DNA of 6,314 nt from Rhodoferax sp. (lineage in GTDB: Bacteria > Pseudomonadota > Gammaproteobacteria > Burkholderiales > Burkholderiaceae): positions 1-6,314 of the forward strand of contig JAQGNA010000307.1 in assembly GCA_028292075.1 (NCBI GenBank). The letters run 5' to 3'. The position numbers and the translations under genes were made by a program. This document shows positions 1 through 4,896 of the stretch, in pieces. A model generated the notes under the pieces. It was not told the origin of the DNA. It did no database searches and was given only the letters and a program-made list of their open reading frames with translations. Numbering within the stretch: position 1 is the stretch's first letter; every line of letters begins with the position of its first letter.

Positions 1-414
1 CGCCTGCACGACGTCAGGGCAGTTGTGGCAGGTCAGCGAGACGTAGATCTCGAAGTCGAAATCACCGTCGATCGCGCGGATCTGGTCGAGCACTTCCTGC
101 TCGACCTTGGGTGGGTAGCCGCCGATCTGCAACAGCGCGAGGATCAGCGACGTGAATTCATGGCCCATCGGCAGGCCGGCAAAACGCGGGCCGTGGTTCT
201 CGCCAGGGCGGTTGATGGAAAACGATGGCTTGCGGTACGGGTCGTCGCGGCTCTCGGTCAGCTTGACCAGCGGCGACGAATCGGCCACGTCCTTCAGCAG
301 CGACAGCACTTCGCCCGAGGCCTTGCTGTCGTCGATCGAAGCGACGATTTCGATCGGCGCGGTGGCGCGTTCGAGGTAACTTTTCAGTTGGGCTTTGGTG
401 GCGGTGTCGAGCAT
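1..414 (-). CDS. ahpF: Alkyl hydroperoxide reductase subunit F, N-terminal part (cut by window edge)
   Basis: AhpF is the cytosolic FAD- and NADH-dependent disulfide reductase that recycles oxidised AhpC. Only the first 138 codons are here; the gene runs off the left edge, so the FAD/NADH domains are not visible. The visible part is the AhpF-specific tandem thioredoxin-like N-terminal domain. It begins MLDTATKAQLKSYLER, contains RKPSF (61-65), GPRFAGLPMGHEFTSL (75-90) and DGDFDFE (116-122), and ends with the redox motif CHNC at residues 129-132. From memory this matches the E. coli protein in sequence and numbering; this cysteine pair relays electrons to AhpC. The ATG at 414 gives the family's usual N-terminus; upstream there is only a weak GAAAG ribosome binding site. 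The gene follows ahpC with an 81-base gap that holds a terminator, so its expression probably depends on read-through or a promoter not recognised here. Identity is secure. Confidence 0.96.
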   Translation of the reverse strand, partial: MLDTATKAQLKSYLERATAPIEIVASIDDSKASGEVLSLLKDVADSSPLVKLTESRDDPYRKPSFSINRPGENHGPRFAGLPMGHEFTSLILALLQIGGYPPKVEQEVLDQIRAIDGDFDFEIYVSLTCHNCPDVVQA

Positions 415-447
415 GATGGACTTTCTATGCAAATGCTTTCAGGGATG

Positions 448-479
448 AAAAAAGCCCGGGAACCGAGGCGCCCGGGCTT
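448..479 (-). terminator. Rho-independent terminator between ahpC and ahpF
   Basis: Read on the minus strand, a perfect 9-bp GC-rich stem (AAGCCCGGG pairing with CCCGGGCTT) encloses a 10-base loop and runs straight into a run of six T (A run at 448-453 on the plus strand). It starts 16 bases after the ahpC stop codon and ends 33 bases before the ahpF start. There is no T run on the other side, so it works only for minus-strand transcription. It should end most ahpC transcripts and let a fraction continue into ahpF, fitting the need for much more AhpC than AhpF. Confidence 0.88.
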
Positions 480-495
480 GGGCGCAGGCTGGCGC

Positions 496-1059
496 TTAGA
501 TCTTGCCGACCAGGTCGAACGACGGGGCGATGGTCTTGTCGCCGTCATTCCACTTGGCTGGGCAGACTTCGTTCGGGTGAGCGGCGGTGTACTGGGCAGC
601 CTTCAGCTTGCGCAGCGTTTCCTTGACGTCGCGGGCGATTTCGTTCGAATGCACTTCGGCGGTCTTGATGATGCCTTCGGGGTTGATGATGAAGGTGCCG
701 CGCAGTGCCAGGCCCTCTTCGGCGATGTGCACGTCGAATGCGTTGGTCAGGGCATGGGTCGGGTCGCCGACCAGCGGGAACTTGGCCTTGCCGACGGCAG
801 GCGAGGTGTCATGCCAAACCTTGTGCGAGAAATGCGTGTCGGTCGTGACGATGTAGACCTCGGTGTTCAGCTTCTGGAACTCGGGGTAGTTGTCTGCCGC
901 GTCTTCGACTTCGGTCGGGCAGTTGAAGGTGAAGGCGGCCGGCATGAAGATCAGGACGGACCATTTGCCCTTGAGCGATTCATTGGAGACTTCCACGAAC
1001 TTGCCATTCAGGTAAGCCTGGGTCTTGAAGGGTTGGACTTGCGTATTGATCAGGGACAT
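496..1059 (-). CDS. ahpC: Alkyl hydroperoxide reductase subunit C (2-Cys peroxiredoxin)
   Basis: AhpC is a cytosolic typical 2-Cys peroxiredoxin that reduces H2O2, organic peroxides and peroxynitrite and is regenerated by AhpF. The product is 187 residues, the full family length. The peroxidatic cysteine is Cys47 in FTFNCPTE (43-50), with the active-site Thr44 and Arg120 (LRGTF) in place. The resolving cysteine is Cys166 in EVCPAKW, and the protein ends DLVGKI as AhpC proteins do. An in-frame ATG at 1113 would add 18 residues, but the ATG at 1059 gives the conserved MSLINTQVQPF start and has AAGGAAG five bases upstream, so 1059 is chosen. Asn46 before the catalytic Cys replaces the Val of the E. 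coli enzyme; I recall this as normal in Burkholderiales. ahpF follows downstream behind a terminator, and an OxyR-like site lies upstream. Identity is secure. Confidence 0.98.
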   Translation of the reverse strand: MSLINTQVQPFKTQAYLNGKFVEVSNESLKGKWSVLIFMPAAFTFNCPTEVEDAADNYPEFQKLNTEVYIVTTDTHFSHKVWHDTSPAVGKAKFPLVGDPTHALTNAFDVHIAEEGLALRGTFIINPEGIIKTAEVHSNEIARDVKETLRKLKAAQYTAAHPNEVCPAKWNDGDKTIAPSFDLVGKI

Positions 1060-1064
1060 GTTGA

Positions 1065-1071
1065 CTTCCTT
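1065..1071 (-). promoter_or_regulatory. ahpC ribosome binding site
   Basis: AAGGAAG on the minus strand, five bases before the ATG at 1059. It decides the ahpC start: the upstream in-frame ATG codons near 1113 and 1110 lack such a site and lie in the promoter/leader region. Confidence 0.8.
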
Positions 1072-1097
1072 GGTGTTGAGGGTGGAAACGAATGGAT

Positions 1098-1126
1098 AGT
1101 ATATAGCCATCATTAAGAAGAATTGA
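1098..1126 (-). promoter_or_regulatory. Putative ahpC promoter (TATACT -10, weak -35)
   Basis: On the minus strand TATACT (1103-1098) is a good -10 hexamer, about 40 bases upstream of the ahpC start, giving a leader of roughly 30 bases. Seventeen bases further upstream the hexamer is TCAATT (1126-1121), a poor match to TTGACA. A weak -35 with an OxyR-like palindrome touching it is the layout expected of an activator-dependent promoter. No transcription start has been shown; the -10 call rests on sequence match and spacing. Confidence 0.5.
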
Positions 1127-1140
1127 TAGCTACTGACTAT
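1126..1140. promoter_or_regulatory. Putative OxyR binding site upstream of ahpC
   Basis: ATAGCTACTGACTAT has the form ATAG-N7-CTAT, the half-operator consensus known for the peroxide sensor OxyR; on either strand it misses only one of the ten specified bases. It also contains the LysR-type T-N11-A core. A further ATAG begins at 1103, 23 bases from the ATAG at 1126, close to the 22-base period of the full tandem OxyR operator, though its partner CTAT is degenerate (TAAG). The site abuts the -35 region of the ahpC promoter, where OxyR activates transcription in other bacteria. Binding itself is inferred. Confidence 0.5.
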
Positions 1141-1172
1141 TTAGAGGATTGGCGCGGGCTATACCGCACGAC

Positions 1173-1271
1173 TCAATCCGGCTGTTCCTGTTCTTCGGAC
1201 AAAGCAGATTGCCAAAGAACCAGGGTTGCAGGATCAGCCTTCGCCAGCGTAGCAGAGGATGGCCAATCCAT
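1173..1271 (-). CDS. Candidate small ORF, 32 residues, unknown
   Basis: In the 1141-1321 gap between the GGT-like gene and the ahpC promoter, a minus-strand ATG at 1271 opens 32 codons ending with TGA at 1173. AAGGA (1281-1277) lies five bases before the ATG, a good ribosome binding site. The product begins MDWPSSATLAKADP, carries LVLWQSALSEE and ends in an acidic, Gln-rich tail; it has no signal peptide, membrane segment or motif I recognise. Codon use is less GC-biased at third positions than in the flanking genes, which argues against a well-established gene or for a recent or decayed one. The GGT-like stop lies 50 bases upstream. Random ORFs of this length are common, so this is a candidate only; nothing else recognisable lies in the gap. 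Confidence 0.25.
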   Translation of the reverse strand: MDWPSSATLAKADPATLVLWQSALSEEQEQPD

Positions 1272-1280
1272 GGCGGTCCT
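1256..1280 (-). repeat. Imperfect inverted repeat over the small-ORF start
   Basis: AGGA-CC-GCCA, a 5-base loop, then TGGC-CA-TCCT (minus strand) pair in 8 of 10 positions with a central 2x2 mismatch. The stem includes the AGGA ribosome binding site and the first base of the ATG of the small-ORF candidate. No T run follows, so it is not a classical terminator for the GGT-like gene, although it lies shortly downstream of that stop. It could be a 3' end-stabilising structure, a translational brake or chance. Confidence 0.3.
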
Positions 1281-1321
1281 TGGTGAACCCCTACCCGGCG
1301 GCCGCTTCGCTGCGGCGACGG

Positions 1322-2989
1322 TCAGGGCAGGGCCAGCGCGCGGCCGTCGCTGCGGGGGTCGTGCGCGCCGGTCATCAAGCCGGTGGCGGGGTCGATGCGG
1401 ATGGCGCCGGGGTGCCCCATCAGCGGGCTCTGCGCCGGCACCCGGGCCAGTTCGTGGCCGCGGGCCGCAAGCTCCGCGAACACGCTTTCGGGCAGGTCGT
1501 CTTCGAGCTTGAGCGAATCCCGGGCGTCGGAAAAGGTCTTGCCGAGCAGAAAACGCGGCTTGGCGAGCGCCACCGCTGGCGTCAGCTGGTAGTCGATCAT
1601 GCGGGTCAGGATGGCGGCCAGCGTTTGCGGCTGGCCGTCCGCACCCTGGGTGCCATAGAGCAGGGTGGGCTTGCCGCCCCGCAGGTACATGCCTGGGTTG
1701 AGCGTGTGGAATGGGCGCTTGCCCGGCGCCAGCACGTTGGGATGACCTGCGTCGAGCGAGAATGCCGCGCCCCGGTTGTGCCAGAGCAGGCCGGTGTCGC
1801 CCACCATCACGCCGCTGCCCCAGTCGAAATAGACCGTGGCGAGCATGGACACCGCGCGGCCCTGGGCGTCGGCCGTGCCGATGTACACGGTGTCGCCGGT
1901 CTGAAAGACATGCGGCCAGGGCAGGGCGCGGCGCGGGTCGATCGCGGCGGCGCGGGCGGCCAGGTGCGCGGGCGACAGCAACCGGCCGGTGGGCACATCG
2001 GCATGGTCCGGGTCGGCCACGAATTGGTTGCGGTCGATGAAAGCCTGCTTCACCGCTTCGACCATCAGGTGGAAGTGGTCGGCGCTGCCCTCGGCCACCG
2101 TCTGGAGGTCGAACCGGTCGAGGATGCCCATGATCTCGAGCGTCGTGACGCCCTGGGTCGGGGGCTGTAGCGCGACGAGTTCGCCGTCGCGGTAGGGCAG
2201 GCGGAGCGGCGCCTCGACACGGGCCCGGGTGCGTGCCAGGTCGGCGCCGCCGAGCGGCGAGCCGGCTTCGGCCAGGCCTCGGGCAATGCGCTGCGCCAGG
2301 TGGCCTTCGTAGAAGTCGCGTGGGCCGCCCAGCGCCAGCGCTTCCAGCGTGGCCGCAAGCTGTGGCTGTCGGCGATGGTGGCCGGCAGGCGGCAAGCGGC
2401 CGGCCACGAGCCGGGCGTCGAAAACCCCCGGCATCGGAGTGCCGTCGTTCAGGCGGAACTCGAGCCAGAAGCGCTCCGAGGCCGACATCGGAAAGCCGTC
2501 GCGGGCCAGACCGATGGCCGGCGCCAGCAGGCCTGACCAGCTGCAACGTCCGCCCCATGTTTCGCGGCTGAGTTCGAACGCCTTGCCCAGCACGTCGACC
2601 GCCGCGGCCGTGGTCAGCATGGAACGCGGGCCGCGCACCGGAATCTGCGCCTGTGCGCCGAAGTAACCACGCAGGTCTTCCGCGGCCTGGCCGATGCCGG
2701 AGAGCGTCTGCACCGAGCCTTTGCCGTCGGCCAGCACCATGAAGGCGTCGCCACCAAGGCCGCTGAAATGCGGGTAGACCACCCCCAGGCAGGCGGCGAT
2801 GGCGATGGCGGCCTCGATGGCATTGCCGCCGGCGGCCAGCACGTCAAGCCCCGCCTGCGAGGCGCCCACATGGGGACTGGTGACCATGCCGCCACGCCCG
2901 GCGGCTTCATGGGGCTGGAGCGGTTTTTCGTGCGCGGCGAGCACGTCGGGCGGGGCTTTGGGCGAGCGGTGCGGATCAGGGTTCTTCAT
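1322..2989 (-). CDS. Gamma-glutamyltransferase-like Ntn hydrolase (YwrD-type), cytosolic
   Basis: A 555-residue member of the gamma-glutamyltranspeptidase family, N-terminal-nucleophile hydrolases that cleave themselves at a threonine and then hydrolyse or transfer amide-linked acyl groups. Family landmarks in order: VTSPHVGASQAGLDVLAAGGNAIEA-like start (36-60), PHFSGLGGDAF (73-83), LQPPTQGVTTLEIMGIL (274-290), the processing site before Thr367 (GDTVYIG), DWGSGVMVGDTGLLWHNRG (389-407), APGKRPFHTLNPG (421-433) and GTQGADGQPQ (446-455). The subunits would be about 366 and 189 residues, normal for the family. There is no signal peptide, so it should be cytosolic, unlike E. coli Ggt. The HNRG...PFHT signature is that of GGT-like (YwrD-type) proteins. 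The ATG at 2989 has a poor ribosome binding site; a TTG at 3040, overlapping the upstream cyclase stop with GGAAGGA just before it, would add 17 residues and cannot be excluded. Its substrate is unknown; glutathione is doubtful. Confidence 0.92.
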   Translation of the reverse strand: MKNPDPHRSPKAPPDVLAAHEKPLQPHEAAGRGGMVTSPHVGASQAGLDVLAAGGNAIEAAIAIAACLGVVYPHFSGLGGDAFMVLADGKGSVQTLSGIGQAAEDLRGYFGAQAQIPVRGPRSMLTTAAAVDVLGKAFELSRETWGGRCSWSGLLAPAIGLARDGFPMSASERFWLEFRLNDGTPMPGVFDARLVAGRLPPAGHHRRQPQLAATLEALALGGPRDFYEGHLAQRIARGLAEAGSPLGGADLARTRARVEAPLRLPYRDGELVALQPPTQGVTTLEIMGILDRFDLQTVAEGSADHFHLMVEAVKQAFIDRNQFVADPDHADVPTGRLLSPAHLAARAAAIDPRRALPWPHVFQTGDTVYIGTADAQGRAVSMLATVYFDWGSGVMVGDTGLLWHNRGAAFSLDAGHPNVLAPGKRPFHTLNPGMYLRGGKPTLLYGTQGADGQPQTLAAILTRMIDYQLTPAVALAKPRFLLGKTFSDARDSLKLEDDLPESVFAELAARGHELARVPAQSPLMGHPGAIRIDPATGLMTGAHDPRSDGRALALP

Positions 2990-3036
2990 GTCAAAGCCAC
3001 TTAGCAACCGCCGTGCCACCAACCGTCCACCCACCG

Positions 3037-4758
3037 TCAATGTTCCTTCCGCACCTTGGCCACGTACATGTCCTGGTCGGCCAGCCGCACCAGTTCCTCG
3101 GCATTGCGCGCACGGCCGGGGTGCATGGCCAGGCCGACGGACGCGCCGAAGCTGTGCCCATGCAAAGGCGTGCCGACCAGGCTCGGCAGCGGCGCCATGA
3201 GGGCGTCGCGGATGTGCCGGTGCGCCTGGCGCGCGGCTGTCATGTCGGGCACCTGGTCAAGCAGCACCACGAATTCGTCGCCGGCGTAGCGCGCCACCAC
3301 ATCGCCTTCGCGCGTGGCGCGGCGCAGCCGGTCGCTGATCTCCACCAGCACCTGGTCGCCGCCCTCGTGTCCCAGCGTGTCGTTGATCAGCTTGAAGCGG
3401 TTCAGGTCGATGAACAGCACGGCGAAGGGTTGGCGGTCGCTCTGCCGCCGGTGCTGCTCGATGCGGTGGTTGATGCAGCGCATCAGCCAGTCGCGGTTGG
3501 TCAGGCCGGTGAGCCCGTCTGTGCGCAGGCGCAGCTGCATCTCGCGGAAGGTAGAGGCGAGCTCGCCCAGCGAGCCATGGCCGCTGATTTGCACCACCTC
3601 GTCGAGCTGGCCTTCGCCCACCTGGCGGGCGGCCCGCGTGAGGTGCCGCAAATCAACGCTGACCCAGTCGAGGATCAACAGCCCGAGCATCGCCGCGGCC
3701 AGGGCGGCGGCCGCGGCGATCAGCGCCGTGCGGGTCACGTTGACCCTGACACCCTGCATGAAGTCGCTGCGCGGCACGGCGACGACGACCGTCCAGTCGA
3801 GCCCGGCGTCGTCTTTCAGGCGGCTGAATGCCATTTGGACGGCCGAGCCGTCCGGTGCGTCGAAGTGCATGGAGGTCGGCCGCGGCGACGGCGATGCGCC
3901 GCGCATGGCTTCCTGAACCTGTTGGAACGCTGCCAGCTGCAGCGGGTCGGTGCCGTCACGGGCGCTGACGCGAAGGCCGTTGCCAGCGGCGTCGCGCTGC
4001 ACGTTGGGCGTGCGCGTCGATGCGATCAGCTGCCCGTTGGCCTCCATCACGAAGGCCACGCTGTGCGGTGTCATGGGGAGCGAGCGCACGAATTCGCTGA
4101 GGTGATAGAGCGGCACATCGGTGGCCACCACGCCCTGCAACCGGGCCGCGGCATCGGTGATGCGCTTGGCCCGCGTCACGACCAGGTCCCGGGTGGTGTG
4201 GTCGATGTAGACCGCCGTCCAGACCGATGCAGGGCTGGTGCGGGCCTGGATGTACCAGGGGCGCTGGCGCGGGTCGAGCGGAGTGGCGAGAAAAGTTGGC
4301 GTGGCCAGCGGCGCATCGATGGCTGCGATGTCGTAAGTGCGCCGCGCCCCCTCGGCGGCGTACCGGACGCGCCATTCAGCCTGACCGCGGCTGTAGCGCA
4401 TCATGGCGACCATCTGGCCAGCCTCGTTGCCGTAGAAGGCCAGGGCGTTCGAGTCCATGTGCAGCGCGGTCGCCGCCCAAAACCGCTGGCGCAGCGCAGG
4501 CTCGTCGGCGGCCAGTTCCGCCGTGGTCACCATGCCTTGGGGAAAGGCGGTTTCGAGCACCGCGGCCGATCCCACCAGGTGTCGGTCAACCGCCTGCTCG
4601 ATGCGCGCCACCGTCTCCAGCAGCAGGTTGCGCGCCATCATGTCCACCACTTCGCTGCCAGTGCGGTACGACAGCGTGCCGATGAGCGCCGAGACGCCAC
4701 AAATCAGGGCGATGTAGGGCAGGGTCAACCATTGGCGCAGCGAGAAACGGGAATGCAT
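3037..4758 (-). CDS. Diguanylate cyclase with double-Cache sensor, HAMP and AGDEF-type GGDEF domain
   Basis: Predicted inner-membrane enzyme making cyclic di-GMP from two GTP under control of an extracytoplasmic ligand sensor; 573 residues. Order: short cytosolic N-terminus, membrane helix (about 11-30), periplasmic dCache region (about 31-342) with the typical DPRQRPWY (162-169) and WTAVYID, second helix (about 343-364), HAMP linker (about 365-413), then GGDEF domain. The last has DGLTGLTNR (414-422), metal-binding Asp451 in DLNRFKLIND (451-460), and signature RYAGDEF with AGDEF at 492-496 in place of GGDEF. The I-site RxxD is present as REGD (483-486), five residues before the signature, so product inhibition is expected. 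The ATG at 4758 is chosen because AAAGAGGT precedes it; an in-frame GTG at 4773 would lie upstream of that site. No EAL or HD-GYP domain. The GGT-like gene begins 47 bases downstream, so the two are probably cotranscribed. The ligand is unknown. Confidence 0.94.
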   Translation of the reverse strand: MHSRFSLRQWLTLPYIALICGVSALIGTLSYRTGSEVVDMMARNLLLETVARIEQAVDRHLVGSAAVLETAFPQGMVTTAELAADEPALRQRFWAATALHMDSNALAFYGNEAGQMVAMMRYSRGQAEWRVRYAAEGARRTYDIAAIDAPLATPTFLATPLDPRQRPWYIQARTSPASVWTAVYIDHTTRDLVVTRAKRITDAAARLQGVVATDVPLYHLSEFVRSLPMTPHSVAFVMEANGQLIASTRTPNVQRDAAGNGLRVSARDGTDPLQLAAFQQVQEAMRGASPSPRPTSMHFDAPDGSAVQMAFSRLKDDAGLDWTVVVAVPRSDFMQGVRVNVTRTALIAAAAALAAAMLGLLILDWVSVDLRHLTRAARQVGEGQLDEVVQISGHGSLGELASTFREMQLRLRTDGLTGLTNRDWLMRCINHRIEQHRRQSDRQPFAVLFIDLNRFKLINDTLGHEGGDQVLVEISDRLRRATREGDVVARYAGDEFVVLLDQVPDMTAARQAHRHIRDALMAPLPSLVGTPLHGHSFGASVGLAMHPGRARNAEELVRLADQDMYVAKVRKEH

Positions 4759-4762
4759 CGCG

Positions 4763-4770
4763 ACCTCTTT
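4763..4770 (-). promoter_or_regulatory. Ribosome binding site of the diguanylate cyclase gene
   Basis: AAAGAGGT on the minus strand, four bases before the ATG at 4758. It fixes the start at 4758, because the alternative GTG at 4773 overlaps the upstream side of this site. Confidence 0.7.
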
Positions 4771-4852
4771 CACTCAGGTCTGGATCGTACACAACATGCC
4801 GGCCAATAATCTTCCGGTATGCATCGGTTTGAGGCAGGTCGAGGAATGCGGG

Positions 4853-4885
4853 TTATCGATAATGAAACTTTTCTTTATCGATAAT
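4853..4885. promoter_or_regulatory. Tandem palindromic operator, 2 x TTATCGATAAT, 22-bp period
   Basis: TTATCGATAAT occurs at 4853-4863 and again, identically, at 4875-4885; the first ten bases of each copy form a perfect palindrome (TTATCGATAA). The copies are 22 bp apart, two helical turns, so two dimers would bind the same DNA face. They sit in an AT-rich stretch ending 11 bases before the ATG of the plus-strand GntR/FCD-hydrolase gene. Each contains GATAAT, one base from the TATAAT -10 consensus; if the copy at 4858-4863 is the -10, transcription would start near 4870, but I see no good -35. GntR-family regulators bind short palindromes and often control their own gene, so autoregulation is the simplest reading. 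The pair lies 95 bases upstream of the divergent cyclase start and could affect it too. The repeat is seen; the operator role is inferred. Confidence 0.62.
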
Positions 4886-4896
4886 AAAGTTGCGCC

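Noticed and set aside
25..1116. A 363-codon plus-strand frame across ahpF, the terminator and ahpC.
   Set aside because: It crosses two well-identified genes and a terminator on the other strand and has no recognisable domain.
1141..1172. GTGCGG-TATAGC-CCGCGC-like hairpin (about 1154-1172) as a terminator after the small ORF.
   Set aside because: Only about six pairs including a wobble, and no T run follows on either strand.
1298..1321. GCCGC/GCGGC hairpin just after the GGT-like stop as a terminator.
   Set aside because: Short 5-bp stem with no following T run on the minus strand; such stems are common in GC-rich DNA.
1173..2558. A 461-codon minus-strand frame overlapping the GGT-like gene in another frame.
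   Set aside because: Low-complexity Arg/Pro/Ala-rich translation with no motif; the GGT-like frame carries all the family motifs. Only the last 32 codons, beyond the GGT-like stop, are kept as a separate weak small-ORF candidate.
3013..4809. A 598-codon plus-strand open frame opposite the diguanylate cyclase, longer than the cyclase itself.
   Set aside because: Its translation is rich in His, Arg, Gly and Gln with no recognisable domain, while the minus strand gives a full Cache-HAMP-GGDEF protein with a ribosome binding site. It is an antisense shadow typical of GC-rich DNA.
4771..4840. A -35/-10 pair for the divergent cyclase gene (e.g. TACGAT near 4785-4790 on the minus strand).
   Set aside because: No acceptable -35 at 16-18 bases; the match is too weak to call a promoter.
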